64,000 nucleotides of DNA. Source: Microbacterium thalli. Lineage in GTDB: Bacteria; Actinomycetota; Actinomycetes; Actinomycetales; Microbacteriaceae. Both the position numbers and the translations under genes were made by a program. The notes beneath the pieces were generated by a model, which worked only from the letters and a program-made list of their open reading frames with translations, ran no database searches and was not told the origin of the DNA. This document shows, piece by piece, positions 55,613 through 64,000 of the stretch (position 1 is the stretch's first letter; each line of letters opens with the position of its first letter). The DNA lies in the NCBI RefSeq assembly GCF_028737325.1, contig NZ_JAQZCH010000001.1, positions 354,732-418,731 on the forward strand, given 5' to 3'.

Positions 55613-56389
55613 ATGCGAGTAGTGGGACTGATCGGACTCGGCGAGGCCGGATCTCTGTATGCGGCGGGCGCCGTCGCGGCGGGCTACGAAGTGCGGGGTT
55701 TCGACCCGGCGCCCACGCCGACGCCGGACGGTGTCGTGCGTGACGCCTCGCTCGACGACCTCGTTGCCGCCAGCGACCTCGTGATCGTCCTCACCGGAGC
55801 GGTGCTCAGCCTGCGTATCGCGCAGCAGGCGGCGGCGCACATCCGCCGAGATGCGATCTACGCCGACTTCACCACCGCCTCACCCGAGGTCATGGTCGAG
55901 GTCGCGAACCTCATCGAGAGCGTCGGCGCGCGGTTCGCGGACGTCGCCATCCTCGGTCCGGTGCCGACGAAGGGCGCCGCGACCGAGACGATCGTCAGCG
56001 GCTCGGCCGCGACCGAGGTGGCCGAGGTGCTGGAGCGTTTCGGCGCCGATGTCGAACGCATCGACGGGGGCGCCGGTGAGGCGACATCCCGCAAACTGCT
56101 CCGCAGCGTGCTGATGAAAAGCCTCGCCGCAATCGTCATGGAGGCTCTCGCCGCGGGTCGGGCGGCGGGCTGCGAGCCCTGGGTGCGCGCTCAGATCGCC
56201 GCGCAGCTGTCGGGCGACGCCGAGGCGAAGATGGATCGCTACGAGTCGGGCAGCCGCAAGCACGCCGTGCGTCGCGCGCACGAGATGGAGTCCGTCGTGG
56301 ACTACCTGGGTACGCTCGGCGTCGAGTCGGAGATGTCGGAGGCCGCCGCCGCGGTGCTCACCCGGCTGGGGCGAGCGCAGCAGGCCTGA
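55613..56389 (+). CDS. NAD(P)-dependent hydroxyacid dehydrogenase (DUF1932 type)
   Basis: 258 aa. A Rossmann domain with GLIGLGEAGSLYA (6-18) resembles 6-phosphogluconate/3-hydroxyisobutyrate dehydrogenases. The DUF1932 helical domain (about 165-235) includes KLLRSVLMKSLAAIVMEAL with a candidate catalytic Lys. GAAGGAG precedes ATG 55613. It would oxidise or reduce a hydroxyacid in the pathway fed by the upstream permease and processed with the RraA-family enzyme. Confidence 0.87.
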   Translation: MRVVGLIGLGEAGSLYAAGAVAAGYEVRGFDPAPTPTPDGVVRDASLDDLVAASDLVIVLTGAVLSLRIAQQAAAHIRRDAIYADFTTASPEVMVEVANLIESVGARFADVAILGPVPTKGAATETIVSGSAATEVAEVLERFGADVERIDGGAGEATSRKLLRSVLMKSLAAIVMEALAAGRAAGCEPWVRAQIAAQLSGDAEAKMDRYESGSRKHAVRRAHEMESVVDYLGTLGVESEMSEAAAAVLTRLGRAQQA

Positions 56390-56405
56390 CGGCGCGTGCC
56401 GTCGG

Positions 56406-57245
56406 TCACCAACGGAGGTGGCGGGCGGCGATGTCGACGACGCGATCGGCGGCGTCGTCGGGATGGATGCCGGGGGCAGCGGGTATCCGCCCGGCGCGCA
56501 CGGCGTTCGCGAGGCGCTGCACGCTGTTGCGCTTGACGGCGCCGGGCTCGTCCTCGAGCACGATGCGCACCGCCTCCTCGGCGCGATGGACGTCGGCGAG
56601 CACGGCCGACATGCGGTCGATGAGGTCGGCGGCAGCGGCATCCTGCAGGAGCGGGGGAGTCGTTCCGGGTGCGCCGTGCCCCGGCGCGAGCCCGAGCGCG
56701 CCGTCGACGACGAGCGCGAGGGCGGCGGCTGAGACGGTGAGGCCCTCGCTCGAGGGATGGGCGACCGCGCGCAGGTCGAGAGCGATGTCGAGCACGCGGT
56801 TGCGGACGCTTTCGTCGACCGAGCGCAGCAGGGGCGGGGGCACGACGCTCGACTCGCCGCACAAGCGCATGAGGGCGATGCGCGGGTCGATGCCGCCGGC
56901 GATGCGTGCACGGTACCGGTCGACGGCCCCCGATGCGTCGACCTCATCGCCGGAACGCCGGTCGACCAGATCCGCTGTCTGCGACACCTCGGCCAACGGA
57001 CCGCGCAGCTCGACCGTGACGGTGGCCGAGGCGGGATCGCTCGCGCCCTCGACCGGCAGCGCGAAGGGGCCGCGGTATGTCGGCAGGCGGTGTTCCGGCA
57101 GGTATCCGGTCAGCTCGGCGCGGGCCCATGACCGGAGCTCGGGTGAGCCGAGATCCTGCGCGAGGGTCTGCACAAGACGCAGCAGGTCGGGGGTCGACAC
57201 CGTTCGCGAGGAGGCGCCGGACACGACGTCATCGAGCATGTCCAT
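56406..57245 (-). CDS. AbiTii-domain-like protein (279 aa)
   Basis: The N-terminal 65 residues (LLRLVQTLAQDLGSPELRSW ... ELTGYL ... LPTYRG) fit the AbiTii pattern, in which a short helical domain ends with a W-x-x-x-EL-x-GY and a PxYR turn. The remaining 210 residues, including a helical C-terminus (RIVLEDEPGAVKRNSVQRLA), are unassigned. AbiTii domains occur in abortive-infection and toxin-like proteins. No antitoxin partner is adjacent, so defence function is only a hypothesis. Start may be 57245 or 57239. Confidence 0.65.
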   Translation of the reverse strand: MDMLDDVVSGASSRTVSTPDLLRLVQTLAQDLGSPELRSWARAELTGYLPEHRLPTYRGPFALPVEGASDPASATVTVELRGPLAEVSQTADLVDRRSGDEVDASGAVDRYRARIAGGIDPRIALMRLCGESSVVPPPLLRSVDESVRNRVLDIALDLRAVAHPSSEGLTVSAAALALVVDGALGLAPGHGAPGTTPPLLQDAAAADLIDRMSAVLADVHRAEEAVRIVLEDEPGAVKRNSVQRLANAVRAGRIPAAPGIHPDDAADRVVDIAARHLRW

Positions 57246-57281
57246 GTGAGAAGTATGCGCCCGTGTCGCGGCGGGACCGTG

Positions 57282-57773
57282 TCAGATGCCGTCGAGTGTG
57301 GGCGGCAGCGCGAAGACGAGCTCCTCGATCTCGGTGCCGCGCGCGGGGGCGAAGGCCGGCCCGTGCTCGATCTCGCTGAAACCGGTGCTGCGCAGCACCT
57401 CGACGGCGGCGGTGTTGTCGGCGGCGACGCGGGCGTAGAGCGGTCGTTCGGCCTCGTGGGCGATGAGCAGACGCAGCGCGGCGGAGGCGACGCGGCGTTC
57501 GCGGGCGTTGCGCGCGATCCACACCGTGACCTCTCGGTCGTCGTCGACGGTGAACGCGGCCGCGATGCCCGCGAAGCCGCCGTCGTCGGTCACGACGCGC
57601 AGGTTGACGCGATCGTCGGAGCGGTGGCGCTCGAGCCACGCGTCGAACGCCGCCCGGTCGGACGGGTCATCCGCGGTGAAGGCCGCCTGGGTGACGGCAT
57701 CCGGGTCTTGCAGCATCTCGAAGACGGCGTCGGCGTCGGCATCCTCGAACGGGCGCAGGTCTACGTGGCTCAC
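57282..57773 (-). CDS. GNAT-family N-acetyltransferase
   Basis: 163 aa from GTG 57773; an in-frame start at 57807 is possible. GNAT layout: N-terminal VDLRPFEDADADAVFEML, strand VTVWIARNARERRVASAALR in the acetyl-CoA loop region, and the late helix VAADNTAAVEVLRSTGFSE. RimJ-like. Substrate unknown. It lies 36 bp upstream of the AbiTii-like gene on the same strand. Confidence 0.88.
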   Translation of the reverse strand: MSHVDLRPFEDADADAVFEMLQDPDAVTQAAFTADDPSDRAAFDAWLERHRSDDRVNLRVVTDDGGFAGIAAAFTVDDDREVTVWIARNARERRVASAALRLLIAHEAERPLYARVAADNTAAVEVLRSTGFSEIEHGPAFAPARGTEIEELVFALPPTLDGI

Positions 57774-57885
57774 ACCGGCACGGTACCCAAATGAAATGCG
57801 TCTCATCTGCGGGTATCGGTCGCGACCGAAGATCAGTACAGTTGACCCCGTCACGCACTGCGTGACGTATCCGGGGGGATCCGTC

Positions 57886-57926
57886 GACGCCCGGGCGCTG
57901 CATTTCTGGCACGCAGCCCGGGCGTC
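57886..57926 (-). terminator. Hairpin after HAD phosphatase gene
   Basis: A 14-bp GC-rich stem with a 2-nt bulge (GACGCCCGGG... with CCCGGGCGTC) lies 21 bp beyond the HAD stop. No U-tract. A second small palindrome, GTCACGCA-C-TGCGTGAC, lies at about 57850-57866 in the same 174-bp spacer. Confidence 0.6.
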
Positions 57927-57947
57927 GTATGGGGAGCCGACCGCTGA

Positions 57948-58619
57948 TCAGCCGTTCGGCAGCAGCAGCGCTCGCAGCTGATCGATGTCGTCCGCGACGC
58001 CGATGGATCCGTCGGCCTCGTCGGGCGTGCTGAAGCCCCACGACACGAAGATGACGGGCACGTCGTGCTCGGCGGCGCCCTCGACGTCGTGATGCCGGTC
58101 GCCGATGAGGACGGGCCGCGACAGGTCGACGCCGTCGGCCGTCAGGCGGCGCAGCGCCTCGCCGACGACATCCGCCTTCGAGCTCAGCGTCTTCTCGTCA
58201 CTGGTGGCGCCGACGATCTCGCGCAGGCGCGGCGCGAGGGCGAAGTGCTCCATGAGCGCGCGCACCTGCACCTCGGGCTTCGAGCTCGCCGTCGACTGCG
58301 GCACACCGGACTCGTCGAGCTCGACGATCAGGTTGGCGACACCGGGATACAGCCGTGCGCCGGTGGTGTAACCATCGGCCTTGCCGAGCACGCGGTAGAA
58401 CGACACCGCCTCGGTGGCTTTCTCGGGCGTCATCCCGAGGTTGTTCTGGAACGATTCGTGCATGGGCGGCCCGATCCAGTCGATGAGCTGGTCGTGCGTG
58501 GGCGCCGGGTAGCCGAAGTGCTCGAGCGTCACAGTGAGGCGGCGGAGGATGCCCTCGGAGGCGTCGACGACGGTGCCGTCGATGTCCCACAGGACGCAGG
58601 AGAACGGCGATCGGGTCAT
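57948..58619 (-). CDS. HAD-family phosphatase (phosphoglycolate phosphatase-like)
   Basis: 223 aa. HAD motif I DIDGTVVDAS (Asp12 nucleophile and Asp14), motif II in TASSKPE, Lys in the later helix, motif IV GDRHHDVEGAAEHDVP. A helical cap (about 20-85) places it with Gph/PGP subfamily members. It would hydrolyse small phosphate esters such as 2-phosphoglycolate. No pathway neighbours. Confidence 0.9.
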   Translation of the reverse strand: MTRSPFSCVLWDIDGTVVDASEGILRRLTVTLEHFGYPAPTHDQLIDWIGPPMHESFQNNLGMTPEKATEAVSFYRVLGKADGYTTGARLYPGVANLIVELDESGVPQSTASSKPEVQVRALMEHFALAPRLREIVGATSDEKTLSSKADVVGEALRRLTADGVDLSRPVLIGDRHHDVEGAAEHDVPVIFVSWGFSTPDEADGSIGVADDIDQLRALLLPNG

Positions 58620-58704
58620 GCTTCCACCCTATGGGCCGCTTCACACGCGCCCGATCGCGAGCGGTCGGGGAATGTCTGACCGCCCGTGAGCGCTCACCTC
58701 TGGC

Positions 58705-59577
58705 ATGACGACTTCGAGCACGTCCCCCGCCCAGTCCTCCGGAATCTTCCGCATCGGCGGCGATCTCGAGGTGAACCGCCTCGGCTACGGCACGATGCAG
58801 CTCACCGGCCCCGGTGTCTGGGGTCCGCCGAAGGACCACGACGAAGCGATCCGCGTTCTCAAGCGCGCGGTCGAGCTCGGCGTGAACTTCTTCGACACCG
58901 CCGACTCCTACGGTCCGTACGTGGCCGAGGAGCTCCTCAAAGAAGCACTCCACCCGTATGGCGACGACGTCGTCATCGCGACCAAGGCCGGTCTGACGCG
59001 TACCGGGCCCAACGCATGGCCGCCGGTCGGTCGACCCGAGTACCTGCGCCAGCAGGCCGAGATGAGCCTGCGCCGGCTCGGTCTCGAGCGCATCGATCTG
59101 TTCCAGCTGCACCGCATCGACCCGAAGGTGCCGCTCGAAGACCAGGTCGGTGAACTGAAGAAGCTGCAGGATGAGGGCAAGATCCGCCACATCGGCCTGT
59201 CCGAGGTCACGGTGGACGAGGTCACGGCCGCGCAGCAGATCGCGACGATCGTGACGGTGCAGAACCTCTACAACCTGCAGAAGCGGGATGCCGAGGAGCT
59301 GCTGGACTGGTCCGAGGAGCAGGGCATCGGCTTCATCCCCTGGTTCCCCCTCGCCACGGGCGGCCTGACCGGATCGGACTCGCCGCTGAGCGAGGTCGCC
59401 GAGCGCAAGCAGGCCACCCCGGCGCAGATCGCTCTCGCCTGGCTGCTCAAGCGCTCGCCGGTCATGCTGCCCATCCCCGGTACCTCGAGCGTCGCGCACC
59501 TCGAAGACAACCTGCAGGGCGCCACGATCGAGCTCACCGACGACGAGTTCGCCGAGCTGTCGAAGCTCGGCAGCTGA
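58705..59577 (+). CDS. Aldo/keto reductase
   Basis: 290 aa. AKR barrel with [14 protein letters not shown], catalytic Asp and Tyr in DTADSYGP, Lys in ATKAGLTR, His in [11 protein letters not shown], and the NADPH-binding [17 protein letters not shown]. It is a YajO/oxidoreductase-like cytosolic form; substrate unknown. It converges on nucS. Confidence 0.94.
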   Translation: MTTSSTSPAQSSGIFRIGGDLEVNRLGYGTMQLTGPGVWGPPKDHDEAIRVLKRAVELGVNFFDTADSYGPYVAEELLKEALHPYGDDVVIATKAGLTRTGPNAWPPVGRPEYLRQQAEMSLRRLGLERIDLFQLHRIDPKVPLEDQVGELKKLQDEGKIRHIGLSEVTVDEVTAAQQIATIVTVQNLYNLQKRDAEELLDWSEEQGIGFIPWFPLATGGLTGSDSPLSEVAERKQATPAQIALAWLLKRSPVMLPIPGTSSVAHLEDNLQGATIELTDDEFAELSKLGS

Positions 59578-59595
59578 CGGTGCGGGCGCGCCGTG

Positions 59596-60294
59596 TCAGA
59601 ACAGGCGCGGCGCGCCCGACTCGATGCCTTTCATGGCGTCGTAGTCGAGCGTGACGCAGCGGATGCCGCGGTCTGCCGCGAGCACCTTCGCCTGCGGCTT
59701 GATCTCCTGCGCCGCGAAGACGCCCGTGACGGGAGCGAGGTGCGGGTCGCGCCCCAGCAGCTCGAGGTAACGGGTCAACTGCTCGACACCGTCGATGTCG
59801 CCGCGCCGTTTCACCTCGACGGCGATGGTGCCTCCGGCCGGATCGCGCAGCAGCAGGTCGACGGGCCCGATCGCGGTCGGGAATTCGCGGCGAACGAGGG
59901 TCAGGTCGTCGCCGATGACCTCAACCTGCTCGGCGAGCAGGCGCTGCAGGTCGGCCTCGACGCCGTCCTTGACGAGGCCGGGGTCGACGCCCAGTTCGTG
60001 CGACGAGTCATGCAGCACCTCGTAAAGGCGCACGACGAGCGTGTCGCCGCTCTTGGCGTGGACGACGCGCCACTGCTCGACGACCTGCTCTTCGACATCC
60101 GGATCGTCCTCGGGCGTCTCGACCGTCAGCGAGCAGGGCGGGCTCATCCAGTTCAGCGGCTTGTACGACCCGCCGTCGGAGTGCACGAGCAGGCTGCCGT
60201 CGCCCTTGTGCACCAGCAGCCGGGTCGCCAGCGGAAGGTGAGCATTGAGGCGCCCCGTGTATTGGACGGAGCAGCGGGCGATGACCAGACGCAC
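59596..60294 (-). CDS. nucS: Mismatch-specific endonuclease NucS (EndoMS)
   Basis: 232 aa, typical length. The N-terminal dimerisation/DNA-binding half has [15 protein letters not shown]. The C-terminal RecB-like nuclease carries the PD-(D/E)xK residues Asp146 (GPVDLLL), Glu160 and Lys162 (VEVKRRGD). It ends PRLF, which may contact the sliding clamp. NucS is the non-MutS mismatch repair nuclease of actinobacteria and some archaea; no mutS/mutL appears in the window. Confidence 0.96.
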   Translation of the reverse strand: MRLVIARCSVQYTGRLNAHLPLATRLLVHKGDGSLLVHSDGGSYKPLNWMSPPCSLTVETPEDDPDVEEQVVEQWRVVHAKSGDTLVVRLYEVLHDSSHELGVDPGLVKDGVEADLQRLLAEQVEVIGDDLTLVRREFPTAIGPVDLLLRDPAGGTIAVEVKRRGDIDGVEQLTRYLELLGRDPHLAPVTGVFAAQEIKPQAKVLAADRGIRCVTLDYDAMKGIESGAPRLF

Positions 60295-60322
60295 CCGACG
60301 AGCCTACGCGGTCGGCGGGTGA

Positions 60323-61579
60323 TCAGTGGCGGCCGGCGCCGACCTTCGAGCCCGGCAGCGGCTTGGCGGCGGACGAGGCGAGACCGGATGCCGCAACGAG
60401 GGCGACCAGGATGAACAGCGTGTTCAGCAGGCCGATGTGGTCGCTGATGAAGCCCAGCACGGGCGGGCCGCAGAGGAACGCGACGTAGCCGATCGTGGCG
60501 GCAGCGCTCACGCGGGCCGCGGCTCGCGCGGGGTCGTCGGCCGCTGCCGACATGCCGAGCGGGAAGCCCAGCGATGCGCCGATGCCCCACAGCGCTGCGC
60601 CCACGAAGACGAGCGGCAGGGTGGGGGCGAGGATGAACAGCAGGATGCCGGCCGTCGCGGCCACGGCGAGCACGCGCAGCGTCGCGACGCGGCCGAAGCG
60701 GTCGACGAGCGGTCCACCGAAGACGCGCACCACGGTCATCGACACGCTGAAGACGGTGAGGGCCGCGGCGCCGAGCGCGGCCGTGCCGCCCTCGTGCTCG
60801 ACGACACCGAGCGCGAGCCAGTCGTTCGCGCCACCCTCGGCGAAGGCCATGCCGAGCATGATGATGCCGAGCGTGTAGGTGCGCGGCTCGCGCCAAGCCG
60901 ACAGCGACACCGCGAGGCGCGCGCGCCAGCCGGGCTGTGCACCGTCCGTGCCGGCGTCGTCCGCCCCCTCGCGCGCCGTGACGGCATCGACGACGTCACG
61001 CCGCGGAACGTTCGCGATCGCGACGATGGCCAGCACCACGATGAGGGAAGCCATCGCGACGGCGTGGATCGCGACGCCGATCCGCAAGAGGGCGGCGATC
61101 GCGCCGAGCCCCGCGCCGATGACGGTGCCGAAGCTGAAGAAGGCGTGGAACAGCGGCAGGATCGTCTTGCCCGACAGGGTCTCGATGTGCGCGCCGTCGA
61201 CGTTCATCATCACGTCGAGGCATCCGTTCCCGAACCCGAACAACGCCAACCCGACGATGAGCATGGCGTAGGAGTGGAAGAACCCGCTGCCCAGCCCGAG
61301 GATCGCCAGGCCGATCGACAGGGTCACGAGCATGGCGAACATCCCGCTGCGGGTACCGAAGCGCGCGATCACCACCGAGCTCGTCGACAGGCCGATGATC
61401 GACGCGATCCCCATGGCCAGCAGCGCCAGCCCGATCTCCCGGTTCTCGATGCCGAGATCGGCTTTGATCGAGGGCACGCGCGCGGCCCACGTCGCGATGC
61501 TCAGGCCGCTCGCGGCGAAGATCGCGAACACGGCGTTGCGCCAGCGCACGGTTGCGGGACGGGAGATCGCTTCAGTCAC
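60323..61579 (-). CDS. Major facilitator superfamily transporter
   Basis: 418 aa, twelve membrane helices. FGFGNGCLDVMMNVDGAHIE and LSIATWAARVPSIKADLGI are features of the MFS branch that includes YbjJ/FucP-like proteins. It is divergent from a LacI regulator with a 56-bp spacer holding a palindrome, so it is probably the regulated target. Substrate, perhaps a sugar or nucleoside, is not known. Confidence 0.9.
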   Translation of the reverse strand: MTEAISRPATVRWRNAVFAIFAASGLSIATWAARVPSIKADLGIENREIGLALLAMGIASIIGLSTSSVVIARFGTRSGMFAMLVTLSIGLAILGLGSGFFHSYAMLIVGLALFGFGNGCLDVMMNVDGAHIETLSGKTILPLFHAFFSFGTVIGAGLGAIAALLRIGVAIHAVAMASLIVVLAIVAIANVPRRDVVDAVTAREGADDAGTDGAQPGWRARLAVSLSAWREPRTYTLGIIMLGMAFAEGGANDWLALGVVEHEGGTAALGAAALTVFSVSMTVVRVFGGPLVDRFGRVATLRVLAVAATAGILLFILAPTLPLVFVGAALWGIGASLGFPLGMSAAADDPARAAARVSAAATIGYVAFLCGPPVLGFISDHIGLLNTLFILVALVAASGLASSAAKPLPGSKVGAGRH

Positions 61580-61592
61580 CGCCTCAGGCTAC

Positions 61593-61604
61593 CGAATCGA
61601 TTCG
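61593..61604. promoter_or_regulatory. LacI-type operator between MFS and lacI genes
   Basis: CGAATCGATTCG is a perfect 12-bp palindrome with the central CG typical of LacI-family operators. It lies 14 bp from the MFS start and 32 bp from the regulator start, so binding could repress both genes. Confidence 0.7.
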
Positions 61605-61635
61605 ACCTCGCAGAAGAGAAGGGTACGATCGGCCC

Positions 61636-62694
61636 GTGAACGCACGCCGGCCCACCATCAGCGACGTGGCCCGCACGGCCGGCGTTGCGCCCTCGACGGC
61701 GTCGGTGGTGTTCAGCGGGAAGACGCCGGTGAGCGAGGCCACCCGCGCGAAGGTGCTGGCGGCAGCGAACGAGCTCGGCTACCTCGGCCCCGACCCGCGC
61801 GCGGCCTCGTTGCGGCGCGGCCGCAGCGGCATCGTGGGCGTCGTGAGCGGCGGACGTTTGGGCAGCGTGTTCGGCGACCCCGTCATGCGCATCACGATGG
61901 ATGCGCTCGCCGATGCGGTCGCCCCCATCGGTGCCGGACTGCTGCTGCTGCGCGAGGGCAGCGTGGTCGCCGGCGGTCCGACGCTGATGACCGCCCCGAT
62001 CGATGCGGCGGTGCTGATCGGATGCAGCGGTCTGCTGCGCGAGCATCTGGCGGGTGTGCGCGGCCGCGGCATCCCGGTCGTCGTGATCGAGGGCGACGGT
62101 GGCGCTGATGTGCCGCGCATCGCGCTCGACAACCGCGAGGCCCAGCGCCTCGCCGCCGAACATGTGCGCGACCTCGGTCACACCCGCGTCGTCGCGGTGA
62201 CGATGCCGTTCCGGTGGGGCTCGGATCCCGGGTGGCTCTCGCCGGACGACGAGCGGGCGACGTCTGTCGATGTCGTCGCGGATCGCCTGGCCGGGTTCCG
62301 CGACGTGTTCCCCGACGCGGCCGCGTACGCCGCGGTCGACAGCTCGATCGATGCCGGCGCCGCGGTCGGCCGCGCCCTGTTCGGGGGGGACGGTCCGCGA
62401 CCGACGGCGGTTGTCGCGCAGAGCGACCTGCTCGCCGTCGGTGTGCTCCGGGCGGCCGAGGAAGCCGGGCTGCGGGTACCCGAGGACGTCAGCATCACAG
62501 GGTTCGACGGGATCGTCGTCGACGGTCTCGCACCGTACGAGTTGACGACCCTGGTGCAGCCGGCGTGGGAGAAGGGACGTGCCGCGGGGGAGACCGTCGT
62601 GGCGCTCCTGGAGGGCGACACGCCCGACTCGCAGTGGTTCACGAGTACGTTCCGCCGGGGGAACACAACGGCATCCGTCGCCTCGGACTCCTGA
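61636..62694 (+). CDS. LacI-family transcriptional regulator
   Basis: 352 aa from GTG 61636. N-terminal HTH (RRPTISDVARTAGVAPSTAS) with hinge helix (DPRAASLRRGRSG), then a periplasmic-binding-like domain with IDAAVLIG, PTAVVAQSDLLAVGVLRAAEE and VPEDVSITGFDG. Autoregulation and control of the divergent MFS gene through the palindrome at 61593 are inferred. Confidence 0.94.
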   Translation: MNARRPTISDVARTAGVAPSTASVVFSGKTPVSEATRAKVLAAANELGYLGPDPRAASLRRGRSGIVGVVSGGRLGSVFGDPVMRITMDALADAVAPIGAGLLLLREGSVVAGGPTLMTAPIDAAVLIGCSGLLREHLAGVRGRGIPVVVIEGDGGADVPRIALDNREAQRLAAEHVRDLGHTRVVAVTMPFRWGSDPGWLSPDDERATSVDVVADRLAGFRDVFPDAAAYAAVDSSIDAGAAVGRALFGGDGPRPTAVVAQSDLLAVGVLRAAEEAGLRVPEDVSITGFDGIVVDGLAPYELTTLVQPAWEKGRAAGETVVALLEGDTPDSQWFTSTFRRGNTTASVASDS

Positions 62695-62766
62695 CATCCC
62701 GGCCTTCGGGGCCGATCGTGTCGGTAGGATGGATGACACGACCCCCCATGCTTCGAGGAGGCCTTT

Positions 62767-64000
62767 TTGCTGATCTTCCTCGGTGCGTTCGCGGTTCTGC
62801 CGCTGGTTCTGCCGTGGTTGGTCAAGCGGATCGGTGCTCGCGCCTTCTCTGTCGCAGCCCTTCTGTCCATCGCGGCCTTCATCGATGCGGCCCTGCGCGC
62901 GCCCGTCGTTCTCAGCGGCGGTATTCCGTTCGAGTCATACGCGTGGATCCCGCGGCTCGACATCGCGCTCTCGATGCGGATGGACACGCTCGCGTGGATC
63001 ATGACGCTCATCGTCACCGGCGTCGGTGCGCTCGTGATGATCTACTGCCGCTGGTACTTCGACGGCAAGAAGGTCGGCGTCGGCCAGTTCGCCGCAGTGC
63101 TGCTGGCGTTCGCCGGCGCGATGTACGGCCTCGTGCTCACCGACGACATCGTCGTGCTCGTGATGTTCTGGGAGGTCACGAGCGTCCTGTCTTACCTGCT
63201 GATCGGCTTCTACAACGGCCGCGGCGCGAGCCGGCGCGCGGCTCTGCAGGCCCTGCTCGTCACGACGCTCGGCGGCCTCGTCATGCTGATCGGCGTCGTG
63301 ATGCTCGTGGTCCTCTACGGCACGACGAGCCTCAGCACGATCGTCAGCGCGCCCGCCCCGCAGGGCGTCCTGCTCAACATCGCGATCGTGCTCATGCTGG
63401 TCGGCGCCCTGAGCAAATCGGCGATCTTCCCCTTCCACTTCTGGCTGCCCGGTGCCATGGCGGCGCCGACACCGGTGAGCGCCTACCTGCACGCCGCCGC
63501 GATGGTGAAGGCGGGCATCTACCTGATCGCGCGGCTGGCCCCCGCCTTCGCGCACGAAGAGCCGTGGCGCCCCATCGTGATCGGACTCGGCGTCTTCACG
63601 ATGCTTCTCGGCGGCCTGCAGGCCCTGCGCGAGAACGACCTCAAGCGCATCCTCGCCTTCGGCACCGTCAGCCAGCTCGGCATGCTGACCGTCGTCCTCG
63701 GCTACGGAGAGCGCAACTCGGCGCTCGCCGGCCTGGCCCTGCTCGTCGGTCACGCCCTCTTCAAGTCGTCGCTCTTCCTCGTCGTCGGTGTCATCGACCG
63801 GCAGCTGTCCACCCGCGACATCCGTGAACTGTCGGGCGTCGGCCGGCAAGCCCCGACCCTCGCGGTGTTCTCGATCATCGCGATCGGCTCGATGGTCGGC
63901 CTCGCGCCCACGATCGGCTTCGTCGCGAAAGAGGCGGCACTGTCGTCGCTGCTCGAGGCCGGCACCGACCCGGTCGCGCTCGCTCCGCTCATCGGCATCG
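62767..64000 (+). CDS. mrpA: Na+/H+ antiporter subunit A, MrpA/MnhA (3' truncated by window)
   Basis: TTG 62767 is supported by GAGGAGG six bases upstream. At least 411 residues are open to the window edge. The NADH-dehydrogenase-like core contains VMFWEVTSVLSYLLIGFYN, KSAIFPFHFWLPGAM, the lysine helix HAAAMVKAGIYLIARL and ENDLKRILAFGTVSQLGML. EVTS and FYN favour MrpA over NuoL. The remaining mrp genes should follow outside the window. It supports Na+ extrusion and pH homeostasis. Confidence 0.9.
   Translation, partial: MLIFLGAFAVLPLVLPWLVKRIGARAFSVAALLSIAAFIDAALRAPVVLSGGIPFESYAWIPRLDIALSMRMDTLAWIMTLIVTGVGALVMIYCRWYFDGKKVGVGQFAAVLLAFAGAMYGLVLTDDIVVLVMFWEVTSVLSYLLIGFYNGRGASRRAALQALLVTTLGGLVMLIGVVMLVVLYGTTSLSTIVSAPAPQGVLLNIAIVLMLVGALSKSAIFPFHFWLPGAMAAPTPVSAYLHAAAMVKAGIYLIARLAPAFAHEEPWRPIVIGLGVFTMLLGGLQALRENDLKRILAFGTVSQLGMLTVVLGYGERNSALAGLALLVGHALFKSSLFLVVGVIDRQLSTRDIRELSGVGRQAPTLAVFSIIAIGSMVGLAPTIGFVAKEAALSSLLEAGTDPVALAPLIGI

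Noticed and set aside
57840-57930. Possible small RNA or small ORF between the HAD and GNAT genes
   Set aside because: The hairpin is adequately explained as the HAD gene terminator and no convincing promoter or ribosome site was seen.
62214-63827. Large plus-strand open frame covering lacI end and mrpA start
   Set aside because: It is out of frame with both; the mrpA frame from TTG 62767 has all family motifs.
52306-64000. Horizontally acquired island
   Set aside because: Gene content is accessory, but base composition, codon use and the GGATGCCG word match the rest of the window, and no integrase, att repeat or transposase was found.

Overview
This is a high-GC actinobacterial chromosome segment centred on the replication origin. 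Gene order, very GC-rich codon use, GTG/TTG starts, NucS, CrgA and the DUF3566 protein point to Microbacteriaceae, most likely Microbacterium; the genus is inferred from protein flavour and is not proven here. No rRNA, CRISPR array, insertion sequence or prophage was seen. Coordinates are start-codon choices made by reading overlaps and ribosome binding sites.

Left arm (1-27.9 kb): the 3' end of a chaplin-repeat surface protein with a LAKTG sorting signal; rpsF-ssb-rpsR-rplI; two unknown proteins; a lipoprotein plus MacAB-like efflux operon; a TMEM175-like channel, a hydrolase and two DUF2231 membrane paralogues; malQ, a DUF1089 protein, the CCA-adding enzyme and a methyltransferase; DUF6049-murJ-trxB-trxA; then parB-parA-rsmG-jag-yidC-yidD-rnpA-rpmH reading away from dnaA. 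Four perfect parS sites lie around parA/rsmG and a degenerate one lies at 13.88 kb.

Origin and right arm (28-52.3 kb): dnaA, an intergenic oriC with DnaA boxes, dnaN-recF-dciA-gyrB-gyrA-DUF3566, tRNA-Ile and tRNA-Ala; YbaK, a cyclophilin, a zinc-finger rhomboid, crgA, a class E sortase, a small membrane protein and a PabA-type amidotransferase; then the growth/division signalling operon fhaA-fhaB-pstP-ftsW/rodA-pbpA-pknA-pknB, with tRNA-Leu upstream of it.

Accessory right end (52.4-64 kb): a TRAP-like permease, small membrane protein, RraA-family enzyme, IclR regulator and DUF1932 dehydrogenase form a probable organic-acid uptake and catabolism cluster. Next come an AbiTii-like protein, GNAT, HAD phosphatase, aldo/keto reductase, nucS, a divergent MFS/LacI pair with a palindromic operator, and the start of mrpA.

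The most unusual signals are: a strongly over-represented octamer GGATGCCG/CGGCATCC in both orientations, which also builds two back-to-back terminator hairpins at 0.83-0.93 kb and looks like an uptake-sequence or other genome-wide word; and a second DnaA-box group at 41.1 kb, between convergent genes, that repeats the box order found upstream of dnaA.
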